NCBI GenBank assembly: GCA_945910005.1
Contig: CAMDTW010000344.1
Span: 5,001-69,000, forward strand
Direction: 5' to 3'
Length of the DNA stretch: 64,000 bases
From: Isoperla grammatica
Lineage: Eukaryota; Arthropoda; Insecta; Plecoptera; Perlodidae
Part shown: piece by piece, positions 24,564 through 38,179 of the stretch
Numbering within the stretch: the stretch's first letter is position 1
How the letters are laid out: every line of letters starts with the position of its first letter
The notes under the pieces: model-generated
What the model was told of the DNA's origin: nothing
Seen by the model: the letters and a program-made list of their open reading frames with translations, nothing else
Databases searched by the model: none
Program-made: the position numbers and the translations under genes

Positions 24564-24852
24564 CTTGAAGAATGCAACCTATAATTCTTATTTTTCAACT
24601 GAGGGTGTAACTTCTGTAGAAGTTATCGAAATGTGACGAAATGGACAAATTGTGCTTATTGGAGCCTGAAACGCTCTAAAACAACGATTTGTCAACTTTG
24701 GTTGAAACCCTTAGGAATCCCGGCCGTATGCAAGATTCCTCTTAAAACTGGAAGTTTGTGGTAGATAGACTGAAATCAGCCAATTTCTATTTTTTATGCA
24801 TATTTTAACCAAAAACGACGAAAAAACTCAATTTATGCATTTTCATTATACT
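24564..24852 (+). repeat. Chimeric monomer at the switch between two higher-order units
   Basis: The preceding tail and the first bases (GAATTAACTC, TTATAGTC, GAATGCAACC) belong to the pre-block module. After base 28 or so the monomer reads CAACTGAGGG and CTTCTGTAGAAG, which otherwise occur only near 13329 and 19687 inside the 22-monomer units. The array therefore jumps from one unit to the other within about 20 bp while keeping the 289-bp register. Confidence 0.85.
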
Positions 24853-25430
24853 CTTGAAAAATGCAACCTATAATTCTTATTTTTCGACGGAGGGTGTAAC
24901 TTCTATAGAAGTTATCGAAATGTGACGAAATGGACGATTTGTGCTTATTGGAGCCTGAAACGCTCTAAAACAACGATTTGTGCAATTTGGTTGAAACCCT
25001 TAGGAATCCCAGCCGTATGCAAGATTCCTCTTAAAACTGGAAGTTTGTGGTAGATAGACTAAAATCAGCCAATTTCTGTATTTTATGCATATTTTAACCA
25101 AAAACGACGAAAAAACTCAATTTATGCATTTTCATTATACTCTTGAAGAATGCAGCCTATAATTCTTATTTTTCAACGGAGGGTGTAACTTCTATAGAAG
25201 TTATCGAAATGTGACGAAATGGACAAATTGTGCTTATTGGAGCCTGAAACGCTCTAAAACAACGATTTGTCAACTTTGGTTGAAACCCTTAGGAATCCCG
25301 GCCGTATGCAAGATTCCTCTTAAAACTGGAAGTTTGTGGTAGATAGACTAAAATCAGCCAATTTCTATATTTTATGCATATTTTAACCAAAGACGACCAA
25401 AAAACTCAATTTATGCATTTTCATAATACT

Positions 25431-28320
25431 CTTTCAGAATGCACACTAACATTATTATTTTTCAACGGTTGGTGTAACTTCTAAAGTAGTTATCGAAATG
25501 TGACGAAATGGACAAATTGTGCTTATTGGAGCCTGAAACGCTCTAAAACAACGATTTGTCAATTTTGGTTGAAACCCTTAGGAATCCCAGCCGTATGCAA
25601 GGTTCCTCTTAAAACTGGAAGTTTGTGGTAGATAGACTGAAATCAGCCAATTTCTATATTTTATGCATATTTTAACCAAAAACAACGAAACAACTCAATT
25701 TATGCATTTTCATTATACTCTTGAAGAATGCAGCCTATAATTCTTATTTTTCAACGGGGGGTGTAACTTCTATAGAAGTTATCGAAATGTGACGAAATGG
25801 ACAAATTGTGCTTATTAGAGCCTGAAACGCTCTAAAACAACGATTTGTCAATTTTGGTTGAAACCCTTAGGAATCCCGGCCGTATGCAAGATTCCTCTTA
25901 AAACTGGAAGTTTGTGGTAGATAGACTGAAATCAGCCAATTTCTATTTTTTATGCATATTTTAACCAAAAACGACGAAAAAACTCAATTTATGCATTTTC
26001 ATTATACTCTTGAAGAATGCAACCTATAATTCTTATTTTTCGACGGAGGGTGTAACTTCTATAGAAGTTATCGAAATGTGACGAAATGGACAAATTGTGC
26101 TTATTGGAGCCTGTAACGCTCTAAAACAACGATTTGTGCAATTTGGTTGAAACCCTTAGGAATCCCAGCCGTATGCAAGATTCCTCTTAAAACTGGAAGT
26201 TTGTGGTAGATAGACTAAAATCAGCCAATTTCTATATTTTATGCATATTTTAACCAAAAACGACGAAAAAACTCAATTTATGCATTTTCATTATACTCTT
26301 GAAGAATGCAGCCTATAATTCTTATTTTTCAACGGAGGGTGTAACTTCTATAGAAGTTATCGAAATGTGACGAAATGGACAAATTGTGCTTATTGGAGCC
26401 TGAAACGCTCTAAAACAACGATTTGTGCAATTTGGTTGAAACCCTTTGGAATCCCGGCCGTATGCAAGATTCCTCTTAAAACTGGAAGTTTGTGGTAGAT
26501 AGACTCAAATCAGCCAATTTCTATATTTTATGCATATTTTAACCAAAAACGACCAAAAAACTCAATTTATGCATTTTCATAATACTCTTTCAGAATGCAC
26601 ACTAACATTATTATTTTTCAACGGTTGGTGTAACTTCTAAAGATGTTATCGAAATGTGACGAAATGGACAAATTGTGCTTATTGGAGCCTGAAACGCTCT
26701 AAAACAACGATTTGTCAACTTTGGTTGAAACCCTTAGGAATCCCAGCCGTATGCAAGATTCCTCTTAAAACTGGAAGTTTGTGGTAGATAGACTGAAATC
26801 AGCCAATTTCTATTTTTTATGCATATTTTAACCAAAAACGACGAAAAAACTCAATTTATGCATTTTCATTATACTCTTGAAGAATGCAACCTATAATTCT
26901 TATTTTTCGACGGAGGGTGTAACTTCTATAGAAGTTATCGAAATGTGACGAAATGGACAAATTGTGCTTATTGGAGCCTTAAACGCTCTAAAACAACGAT
27001 TTGTCAACTTTGGTTGAAACACTTGGGAATCCCAGCTGTATGCAAGATTCCTCTTAAAACTCGAAGTTTGTGGTAGATAGACTGAAATCAGCCAATTTCT
27101 ATTTTTTATGCATATTTTAACCAAAAACGACGAAAAAACTCAATTTATGCATTTTCATTATACTCTTGAAGAATGCAACCTATAATTCTTATTTTTCGAC
27201 GGAGGGTGTAACTTCTATAGAAGTTATCGAAATGTGACGAAATGGACAAATTGTGCTTATTGGAGCCTGAAACGCTCTAAAACAACGATTTGTGCAATTT
27301 GGTTGAAACCCTTTGGAATCCCGGCCGTATGCAAGATTCCTCTTAAAACTGGAAGTTTGTGGTAGATAGACTCAAATCAGCCAATTTCTATATTTTATGC
27401 ATATTTTAACCAAAAACGACCAAAAAACTCAATTTATGCATTTTCATAATACTCTTTCAGAATGCACACTAACATTATTATTTTTCAACGGTTGGTGTAA
27501 CTTCTAAAGATGTTATCGAAATGTGACGAAATGGACAAATTGTGCTTATTGGAGCTTGAAACGCTCTAAAACAACGATTTGTGCAATTTGATTGAAACAT
27601 TTAGGAATCCCAGCCGTATGCAAGATTCCTCTTAAAACTGGAAGTTTGTGGTAGATAGACTAAAATCAGCCAATTTCTATATTTTATGCATATTTTAACC
27701 AAAAACGACGAAAAAACTCAATTTATGCATTTTCATTATACTCTTGAAGAATGCAGCCTATAATTCTTATGTTTCAACCTAGGGTGTAACTTCTATAGAA
27801 GTTATCGAAATGTGACGAAATGGACAAATTGTGCTTATTGGAGCCTGAAACGCTCTAAAACAACGATTTGTCAACTTTGGTTGAAACCCTTAGGAATCCC
27901 GGCCGTATGCAAGATTCCTCTTAAAACTGGAAGTTTGTGGTAGATAGACTGAAATCAGCCAATTTCTATTTTGTATGCATATTTTAACCAAAAACGACGA
28001 AAAAACTCAATTTATGCATTTTCATTATACTCTTGAAGAATGCAACCTATAATTCTTATTTTTCGACGGAGGGTGTAACTTCTATAGAAGTTATCAAAAT
28101 GTAACGAAATGGACAAATGGTGCTTATTGGAGCCTGAAATGCTCTAAAACAACGATTTGTCAACTTTGGTTGAAACCCTTAGGAATCCCGGCCGTATGCA
28201 AGATTCCTCTTAAAACTGGAAGTTTGTGGTAGATAGACAGAAATCAGCCAATTTCTATTTTTTATGCATATTTTAACCAAAAACGACGAATTAACTCAAT
28301 TTATGCATTTTTATTATAGT
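25431..28320 (+). repeat. Ten-monomer run, copy 2
   Basis: Paralogue of 21674-24563 at 3757 bp offset. It holds C-type starts 25431, 26587 and 27454 (the last a C/D hybrid) and continues unbroken into the pre-block module of block 3. Small private differences are visible (AAGGTTCC near 25600, CAACGGGGGG near 25754, TTTGATTGAAACATTTAGG near 27588), so it is not a perfect duplicate. Confidence 0.82.
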
Positions 28321-29390
28321 CTTGAAGAATGCAACCTATAATTCTTATTTTTCGACGGAGGGTGTAACTTCTATAGAAGTTATCGAAATGTGACGAAATG
28401 GACATTTGTGCTTATTGGAGCCTGAAACGCTCTAAAACAACGATTTGTGCAATTTGGTTGAAACCCTTAGGAATCCCAGCCGTATGCAAGATTCCTCTTA
28501 AAACTGGAAGTTTGTGGTAGATAGACTCAAATCAGCCAATTTCTATATTTTATGCATATTTTAACCAAAAACGACGAAAAAACTCAATTTATGCATTTTC
28601 ATTATACTCTTGAAGAATGCAGCCTATAGTTCTTATTTTTCAACGGAGGGTGTAACTTCTATAGAAGTAATCGAAATGTGACGAAATGGACAAATTGTGC
28701 TTATTGGAGCCTGAAACGCTCTAAAACAACGATTTGTCAACTTTGGTTGAAACCCTTAGGAATCCCAGCCGTATGCAAGATTCCTCTTAAAACTGGAAGT
28801 TTGTGGTCGATAGACTAAAATCAGCTAATTTCTATATTTTATGCATATTTTAACCAAAAACGACGAAAAAACTCAATTTATGCATTTTCATTATACTCTT
28901 GAAGAATGCAACCTATAATTCTTATTTTTCGACGGAGGGTGTAACTTCTATAGAAGTTATCGAAATGTGACGAAATGGACAAATTGTGCTTATTGGAGCC
29001 TAAAACGCTCTAAAACAACGATTTGTGCAATTTGGTTGAAACCCTTAGGAATCCCAGCCGTATGCAAGATTCCTCTTAAAACTGTAAGTTTGTGGTAGAT
29101 AGACTAAAATCAGCCAATTTCTATATTTTATGCATATTTTAACCAAAAACGACGAAAAAACTCAATTTATGCATTTTCATTATACTCTTGAAGAATGCAG
29201 CCTATAATTCTTATTTTTCAACGGAGGGTGTAACTTCTATAGAGGTTATCGAAATGTGACGAAATGGACAGATTGTGCTTATTGGAGCCTGAAACGCTCT
29301 AAAACAACGATTTGTCAACTTTGGTTGAAACCCTTAGGAATCCCGGCCGTATGCAAGATTCCTCTTAAAACTGGAAGTTTGTGGTAGATA

Positions 29391-30049
29391 TAACCTAACC
29401 TAACCTAACCTAACCTAACCTAACCTAACCTAACCTAACCTAACCTTACTTAACCTAACCTGACCTAACTTAACCTAACCTAACCTAACCTAACCTAACC
29501 TAACCTAACCTAACCTAACCTAACCTTACCTAACCTAACCTAACCTAACCTAACCTAACCTAACCTAACCTAACCTAACCTAACCTAACCTTACCTAACC
29601 TAACCTAACCTTACCTAACCTAACCTAACCTAACCTAACCAAACCTAACCTAACCTAACCTAACCTAACCTAACCTAACCTAACCTAACCTAACCTAACC
29701 TTACCTAACCTAACCTAACCTAACCTAACCTAACCTAACCTAACCTAACCTAACCTAACCTAACCTAACCTAACCTAACCTAACCTAACCTAACCTAACC
29801 TAACCTAACCTAACCTAACCTAACCTAACCTAACCTAAACCTAACCTAACCTAACCTAAACCTAACCTAACCTAACCTAACCTAACCTAACCTAACCTAA
29901 CCTAACCTAACCTAACCTAACCTAACCTAACCTAACCTAACCTAACCTAACCTAACCTAACCTAACCTCACCTAACCTAACCTAACCTCACCTAACCTAA
30001 CCTAACCTAACCTAACCTAACCTAACCTAACCTAACCTAACCTAACCTA
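29391..30049 (-). repeat. Telomeric block 3, (TTAGG)n on the minus strand, 659 bp, degenerate
   Basis: The longest tract and the richest in variant units. Seen: TTACT near 29446, TGACC and TAACT near 29461, TTACC near 29526, 29591, 29611 and 29701, AAACC at 29641, two six-base units (CCTAAA) near 29836 and 29857, and TCACC near 29968 and 29988. The junctions are identical to those of the other blocks. The TTACT, TAACT and AAACC variants recur in the same order in block 4, showing shared descent. Confidence 0.97.
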
Positions 30050-33000
30050 TAGACTAAAATCAGCCAATTTCTATATTTTATGCATATTTTAACCAAAAAC
30101 GACGAAAAAACTCAATTTATGCATTTTCATTATACTCTTGAAGAATGCAGCCTTTAATTCTTATTTTTCAACGGAGGGTGTAACTTCTATAGAAGTTATC
30201 GAAATGTGACGAAATGGACAAATTGTGCTAATTGGAGCCTGAAACGCTCTAAAACAACGATTTGTCAACTTTGGTTGAAACCCTTAGGAATCCCGGCCGT
30301 ATGCAAGATTCCTCTTAAAACTGGAAGTTTGTGGTAGATAGACTGAAATCAGCTAATTTCTATTTTTTATGCATATTTTAACCAAAACGACGAAAAAACT
30401 CAATTTATGCATTTTCATTATACTCTTGAAGAATGCAACCTATAATTCTTATTTTTCGACGGAGGGTGTAACTTCTATAGAAGTTATCGAATTGTGACGT
30501 AATGGACAAATTGTGCTTATTGGGGCCTGAAACGCTCTTAAACAACGATTTGTGCAATTTGGTTGAAACCCTTAGGAATCCCAGCCGTATGCAAGATTCC
30601 TCTAAAAACTGGAAGTTTGTGGTAGATAGACTAAAATCAGCCAATTTCTATATTTTATGCATATTTTAACCAAAAACGACGAAAAAACTCAATTTATGCA
30701 TTTTCATTATACTCTTGAAGAATGCAGCCTTTAATTCTTATTTTTCAACGGAGGGTGTAACTTCTATAGAAGTTATCGAAATGTGACAAAATGGACAAAT
30801 TGTGCTAATTGGAGCCTGAAACGCTCTAAAACAACGATTTGTCAACTTTGGTTGAAACCCTTAGGAATCCCGGCCGTATGCAAGATTCCTCTTGAAACTG
30901 GAAGTTTGTGGTAGATAGACTCAAATCAGCCAATTTCTATATTTTATGCATATTTTAACCAAAAACGACCAAAAAACTCAATTTATGCATTTTCATAATA
31001 CTGTTTCAGAATGCACACTAACATTATTATTTTTCAACGGTTGGTGTAACTTCTAAAGTAGTTATCGAAAGGTGACGAAATGGACAAATTGTGCTTATTG
31101 GAGCCTGAAACGCTGTAAAACAACGATTTGTCAACTTTGGTTGAAACCCTTAGGAATCCCAGCCGTATGCAAGATTCCTCTTAAAACTGGAAGTTTGTGG
31201 TAGATAGACTGAAATCAGCCAATTTCTATTTTGTATGCATATTTTAACCAAAAACGACGAAAAAACTCAATTTATGCATTTTCATTATACTCTTGAAGAA
31301 TGCAACCTATAATTCTTATTTTTCGAAGGAGGGTGTAACTTCTATAGAAGTTATCGAAATGTGACGAAATGGACGATTTGTGCTTATTGGAGCCTGAAAC
31401 GCTCTAAAACAACGATTTGTGCAATTTGGTTGAAACCCTTAGGAATCCCAGCCGTATGCAAGATTCCTCTTAAAACTGGAAGTTTGTGGTAGATAGACTA
31501 AAATCAGCCAATTTCTATATTTTATGCATATTTTAACCAAAAACGACGAAAAAACTCAATTTATGCATTTTCATTATACTCTTGAAGAATGCAGCCTATA
31601 ATTCTTATTTTTCAACGGAGGGTGTAACTTCTATAGAAGTTATCGAAATGTGACGAAATGGACAAATTGTGCTTATTAGAGCCTGAAACGCTCTAAAACA
31701 ACGATTTGTCAATTTTGGTTGAAACCCTTAGGAATCCCGGCCGTATGCAAGATTCCTCTTAAAACTGGAAGTTTGTGGTAGATAGACTGAAATCAGCCAA
31801 TTTCTATTTTTTATGCATATTTTAACCAAAAACGACGAAAAAACTCAATTTATGCATTTTCATTATACTCTTGAAGAATGCAACCTATAATTCTTATTTT
31901 TCGACGGAGGGTGTAGCTTCTATAGAAGTTATCGAAATGTGACGAAATGGACAAATTGTGCTTATTGGAGCCTGTAACGCTCTAAAACAACGATTGTGCA
32001 ATTTGGTTGAAACCCTTAGGAATCCCAGCCGTATGCAAGATTCCTCTTAAAACTGGAAGTTTGTGGTAGATAGACTAAAATCAGCCAATTTCTATATTTT
32101 ATGCATATTTTAACCAAAAACGACGAAAAAACTCAATTTATGCATTTTCATTATACTCTTGAAGAATGCAGCCTATAATTCTTATTTTTCAACGGAGGGT
32201 GTAACTTCTATAGAAGTTATCGAAATGTGACGAAATGGACAAATTGTGCTTATTGGAGCCTGAACAGCTCTAAAAAAACGATTTGTCAACTTTGGTTGAA
32301 ACCCTTAGGAATCCCGGCCGTATGCAAGATTCCTCTTAAAACTGGAAGTTTGTGGTAGATAGACTGAAATCAGCCAATTTCTATTTTTTATGCATATTTT
32401 AACCAAAAACGACGAAAAAACTCAATTTATGCATTTTCATTATACTCTTGAAGAATGCAACCTATAATTCTTATTTTTCGACGGAGGGTGTAACTTCTAT
32501 AGAAGTTATCGAAATGTGACGAAATGGACAAATTGTGCTTATTGGAGCCTGAAACGCTCTAAAACAACGATTTGTGCAATTTGGTTGAAACCCTTAGGAA
32601 TCCCAGCCGTATGCAAGATTCCTCTTAAAACTGGAAGTTTGTGGTAGATAGACTAAAATCAGCCAATTTCTATATTTTATGCATATTTTAACCAAAAACG
32701 ACGAAAAAACTCAATTTATGCATTTATATTATACTCTTGAAGAATGCAGCCTATAATTCTTATTTTTCAACGGAGGGTGTAACTTCTATAGAAGTTATCG
32801 AAATGTGACGAAATGGACAAATTGTGCTTATTGGAGCCTGAAACGCTCTAAAACAACGATTTGTCGACTTTGGTTGAAACCCTTAGGAATCCCGGCCGTA
32901 TGCAAGATTCCTCTTAAAACTGGAAGTTTGTGGTAGATAGACTGAAATCAGCCAATTTCTATTTTTTATGCATATTTTAACCAAAAACGACGAAAAAACT

Positions 33001-33520
33001 CAATTTATGCATTTTTATTATAGTCTTGAAGAATGCAACCTATAATTCTTATTTTTCGACGGAGGGTGTAACTTCTATAGAAGTTATCGAAATGTGACGA
33101 AATGGACAAATTGTGCTTATTGGAGCCTGAAACGCTCTAAAACAACGATTTGTGCAATTTGGTTGAAACCCTTAGGAATCCCAGCCGTATGCAAGATTCC
33201 TCTTAAAACTGGAAGTTTGTGGTAGATAGACTAAAATCAGCCAATTTCTATATTTTATGCATATTTTAACCAAAAACGACGTAAAAACTCAATTTATGCA
33301 TTTTCATTATACTCTTGAAGAATGCAGCCTATAATTATTATTTTTCAACGGAGGGTGTAACTTCTATAGAAGTTATCGAAATTTGACGAAATGGACAAAT
33401 TGTGCTTATTGGAGCCTGAAACGCTCTAAAACAACGATTTGTCAACTTTGGATGAAACCCTTAGGAATCCCAGCCGTATGCAAGATTCCTCTTAAAACTG
33501 GAAGTTTGTGGTAGATAGAC

Positions 33521-35254
33521 TTAAATCAGCCAATTTCTATATTTTATGCATATTTTAACCAAAAACGACGAAAAAACTCAATTTATGCATTTTCATTATA
33601 CTCTTGAAGAATGCAGCCTTTAATTCTTATTTTTCAACGGAGGGTGTAACTTCTATAGAAGTTATCGAAATGTGACGAAATGGACAAATTGTGCTAATTG
33701 GAGCCTGAAACGCTCTAAAACAACGATTTGTCAACTTTGGTTGAAACCCTTAGGAATCCCGGCCGTATGCAAGATTCCTCTTAAAACTGGAAGTTTGTGG
33801 TAGATAGACTCAAATCAGCCAATTTCTATATTTTATGCATATTGTAACCAAAAACGACCAAAAAACTCAATTTATGCATTTTCATAATACTCTTTCAGAA
33901 TGCACAATAACATTATTATTTTTCAACGGTTGGTGTAACTTCTAAAGTAGTTATCGAAATGTGACAAAATGGACAAATTGTGCTTATTGGAGCCTGAAAC
34001 GCTCTAAAACAACGATTTGTCAACTTTGGTTGAAACCCTTAGGAATCCCAGCCGTATGCAAGATTCCTCTTAAAACTGGAAGTTTGTGGTAGATAGACTG
34101 ATCTCAGCCAATTTCTATTTTTTATGCATATTTTAACCAAAAACGACGAAAAAACTCAATTTATGCATTTCCATTATACTCTTGAAGAATGCAACCTATA
34201 ATTCTTATTTTTCGACGGAGGGTGTAACTTCTATAGAAGTTATCGAAATGTGACGAAATGGACAAATTGTGCTTATTGGAGCATGAAACTCTCTAAAACA
34301 ACGATTTGTGCAATTTGGTTGAAACCCTTAGGAATCCCAGCCGTATGCAAGATTCCTCTAAAAACTGGAAGTTTGTGGTAGATAGACTAAAATCAGCCAA
34401 TTTCTATATTTTATGCATATTTTAACCAAAAACGACGAAAAAACTCAATTTATGCATTTTCATTATACTCTTGAAGCATGCAGCCTTTAATTCTTATTTT
34501 TCAACGGAGGGTGTAACTTCTATAGAAGTTATCGAAATGTGACAAAATGGACAAATTGTGCTAATTGGAGCCTGAAACGCTCTAAAACAACGATTTGTCA
34601 ACTTTGGTTGAAACCCTTAGGAATCCCGGCCGTATGCAAGATTCCTCTTGAAACTGGAAGTTTGTGGTAGATAGACTCAAATCAGCCAATTTCTATATTT
34701 TATGCATATTTTAACCAAAAACGACCAAAAAACTCAATTTATGCATTTTCATAATACTGTTTCAGAATGCACACTCACATTATTATTTTTCAACGGTTGG
34801 TGTAACTTCTAAAGTAGTTATCGAAAGGTGACGAAATGGACAAATTGTGCTTATTGGAGCCTGAAACGCTGTAAAACAACGATTTGTCAACTTTGGTTGA
34901 AACCCTTAGGAATCCCAGCCGTATGCAAGATTCCTCTTAAAACTGGAAGTTTGTGGTAGATAGACTGAAATCAGCCAATTTCTATTTTTTATGCATATTT
35001 TAACCAAAAACGACGAAAAAACTCAATTTATGCATTTTCATTATACTCTTGAAGAATGCAACCTATAATTCTTATTTTTCGACGGAGGGTGTAACTTCTA
35101 TAGAAGTTATCGAAATGTGACGAAATGGACGATTTGTGCTTATTGGAGCCTGAAACGCTCTAAAACAACGATTTGTGCAATTTGGTTGAAACCCTTAGGA
35201 ATCCCAGCCGTATGCAAGATTCCTCTTAAAACTGGAAGTTTGTGGTAGATAGAC
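33521..35254 (+). repeat. Six-monomer tandem duplication, copy 1 (1734 bp)
   Basis: 1734 is exactly 6 times 289. Shared with copy 2 at a constant offset: GACTTAAATC at the left edge, TATTGTAACC, GCACAATAAC, GACTGATCTCAGCC (34101 and 35835), GCATTTCCATT, GAGCATGAAACTCTC, GAAGCATGCAGCC, and a CTGTTTCAG monomer with CACACTCACATT. I saw no difference between the copies apart from the final tail (GACTT against GACTA), which is where the joint falls. Confidence 0.9.
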
Positions 35255-36988
35255 TTAAATCAGCCAATTTCTATATTTTATGCATATTTTAACCAAAAAC
35301 GACGAAAAAACTCAATTTATGCATTTTCATTATACTCTTGAAGAATGCAGCCTTTAATTCTTATTTTTCAACGGAGGGTGTAACTTCTATAGAAGTTATC
35401 GAAATGTGACGAAATGGACAAATTGTGCTAATTGGAGCCTGAAACGCTCTAAAACAACGATTTGTCAACTTTGGTTGAAACCCTTAGGAATCCCGGCCGT
35501 ATGCAAGATTCCTCTTAAAACTGGAAGTTTGTGGTAGATAGACTCAAATCAGCCAATTTCTATATTTTATGCATATTGTAACCAAAAACGACCAAAAAAC
35601 TCAATTTATGCATTTTCATAATACTCTTTCAGAATGCACAATAACATTATTATTTTTCAACGGTTGGTGTAACTTCTAAAGTAGTTATCGAAATGTGACA
35701 AAATGGACAAATTGTGCTTATTGGAGCCTGAAACGCTCTAAAACAACGATTTGTCAACTTTGGTTGAAACCCTTAGGAATCCCAGCCGTATGCAAGATTC
35801 CTCTTAAAACTGGAAGTTTGTGGTAGATAGACTGATCTCAGCCAATTTCTATTTTTTATGCATATTTTAACCAAAAACGACGAAAAAACTCAATTTATGC
35901 ATTTCCATTATACTCTTGAAGAATGCAACCTATAATTCTTATTTTTCGACGGAGGGTGTAACTTCTATAGAAGTTATCGAAATGTGACGAAATGGACAAA
36001 TTGTGCTTATTGGAGCATGAAACTCTCTAAAACAACGATTTGTGCAATTTGGTTGAAACCCTTAGGAATCCCAGCCGTATGCAAGATTCCTCTAAAAACT
36101 GGAAGTTTGTGGTAGATAGACTAAAATCAGCCAATTTCTATATTTTATGCATATTTTAACCAAAAACGACGAAAAAACTCAATTTATGCATTTTCATTAT
36201 ACTCTTGAAGCATGCAGCCTTTAATTCTTATTTTTCAACGGAGGGTGTAACTTCTATAGAAGTTATCGAAATGTGACAAAATGGACAAATTGTGCTAATT
36301 GGAGCCTGAAACGCTCTAAAACAACGATTTGTCAACTTTGGTTGAAACCCTTAGGAATCCCGGCCGTATGCAAGATTCCTCTTGAAACTGGAAGTTTGTG
36401 GTAGATAGACTCAAATCAGCCAATTTCTATATTTTATGCATATTTTAACCAAAAACGACCAAAAAACTCAATTTATGCATTTTCATAATACTGTTTCAGA
36501 ATGCACACTCACATTATTATTTTTCAACGGTTGGTGTAACTTCTAAAGTAGTTATCGAAAGGTGACGAAATGGACAAATTGTGCTTATTGGAGCCTGAAA
36601 CGCTGTAAAACAACGATTTGTCAACTTTGGTTGAAACCCTTAGGAATCCCAGCCGTATGCAAGATTCCTCTTAAAACTGGAAGTTTGTGGTAGATAGACT
36701 GAAATCAGCCAATTTCTATTTTTTATGCATATTTTAACCAAAAACGACGAAAAAACTCAATTTATGCATTTTCATTATACTCTTGAAGAATGCAACCTAT
36801 AATTCTTATTTTTCGACGGAGGGTGTAACTTCTATAGAAGTTATCGAAATGTGACGAAATGGACGATTTGTGCTTATTGGAGCCTGAAACGCTCTAAAAC
36901 AACGATTTGTGCAATTTGGTTGAAACCCTTAGGAATCCCAGCCGTATGCAAGATTCCTCTTAAAACTGGAAGTTTGTGGTAGATAGAC
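35255..36988 (+). repeat. Six-monomer tandem duplication, copy 2 (1734 bp)
   Basis: Direct copy of 33521-35254 with C-type starts at 35626 and 36493. A single, more diverged relative of the unit is at 41651-42430, followed after an internal change by 42890-43670. So two copies here against one there suggests the duplication happened after the larger 30050/38180 copying. Confidence 0.9.
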
Positions 36989-37852
36989 TAAAATCAGCCA
37001 ATTTCTATATTTTATGCATATTTTAACCAAAAACGACGAAAAAACTCAATTTATGCATTTTCATTATACTCTTGAAGAATGCAGCCTATAATTCTTATTT
37101 TTCAACGGAGGGTGTAACTTCTATAGAAGTTATCGAAATGTGACGAAATGGACAAATTGTGCTTATTAGAGCCTGAAACGCTCTAAAACAACGATTTGTC
37201 AATTTTGGTTGAAACCCTTAGGAATCCCGGCCGTATGCAAGATTCCTCTTAAAACTGGAAGTTTGTGGTAGATAGACTGAAATCAGCCAATTTCTATTTT
37301 TTATGCATATTTTAACCAAAAACGACGAAAAAACTCAATTTATGCATTTTCATTATACTCTTGAAGAATGCAACCTATAATTCTTATTTTTCGACGGAGG
37401 GTGTAACTTCTATAGAAGTTATCGAAATGTGACGAAATGGACAAATTGTGCTTATTGGAGCCTGTAACGCTCTAAAACAACGATTTGTGCAATTTGGTTG
37501 AAACCCTTAGGAATCCCAGCCGTATGCAAGATTCCTCTTAAAACTGGAAGTTTGTGGTAGATAGACTAAAATCAGCCAATTTCTATATTTTATGCATATT
37601 TTAACCAAAAACGACGAAAAAACTCAATTTATGCATTTTCATTATACTCTTGAAGAATGCAGCCTATAATTCTTATTTTTCAACGGAGGGTGTAACTTCT
37701 ATAGAAGTTATCGAAATGTGACGAAATGGACAGATTGTGCTTATTGGAGCCTGAAACGCTCTAAAACAACGATTTGTCAACTTTGGTTGAAACCCTTAGG
37801 AATCCCGGCCGTATGCAAGATTCCTCTTAAAACTGGAAGTTTGTGGTAGATA

Positions 37853-38179
37853 TAACCTAACCTAACCTAACCTAACCTAACCTAACCTAACCTAACCTAA
37901 CCTAACCTAACCTAACCTAACCTTACTTAACCTAACCTAACCTAACTTAACCTAACCTAACCTAACCTAACCTAACCTAACCTAACCTAACCTAACCTAA
38001 CCTTACCTAACCTAACCTAACCTAACCTAACCTAACCTAACCTAACCTAACCTAACCTAACCTAACCTTACCTAACCTAACCTAACCTAACCTAACCTAA
38101 CCTAACCTAACCTAACCTAACCTAACCTAACCTAACCTAACCAAACCTAACCTAACCTAACCTAACCTAACCTAACCTA
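37853..38179 (-). repeat. Telomeric block 4, (TTAGG)n on the minus strand, 327 bp
   Basis: The shortest tract, 65 units plus TA. Its variant units (TTACT near 37924, TAACT near 37944, TTACC near 38001 and 38067, AAACC near 38144) follow the order of the left half of block 3, but little tract is left after AAACC. It is best read as a shortened sister of block 3. The right flank matches that of block 3 for over 4 kb. The left flank does not, beyond roughly one monomer. Confidence 0.97.

Larger units (their letters stand above)
9448..29390 (+). repeat. Satellite segment 3 (19943 bp, 69 monomers)
   Basis: The longest block-free stretch; its length is 69.0 times 289. Contents in order: a chimeric monomer at 9535-9823; two tandem 22-monomer segments (9824-16182 and 16183-22540); a run at 22541-24563; a chimeric monomer at 24564; a second copy of that run ending at 28320; and the pre-block module up to block 3. 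C-type starts are 14161, 15316, 20519, 21674, 22830, 23697, 25431, 26587 and 27454. No gene or mobile element is seen. Confidence 0.92.
30050..37852 (+). repeat. Satellite segment 4 (7803 bp, exactly 27 monomers)
   Basis: The length is exactly 27 times 289. The first full monomer carries GCAGCCTTTAATTC and GTGCTAATTGG. C-type starts are 31003, 33892, 34759, 35626 and 36493. The first 4.25 kb is paralogous to 38180-42430 (offset 8130). A tandem six-monomer duplication occupies 33521-36988. The last monomers before block 4 carry CCTGTAACGC, not the CCTAAAACGC/ACTGTAAG module seen before the other blocks. Confidence 0.93.
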
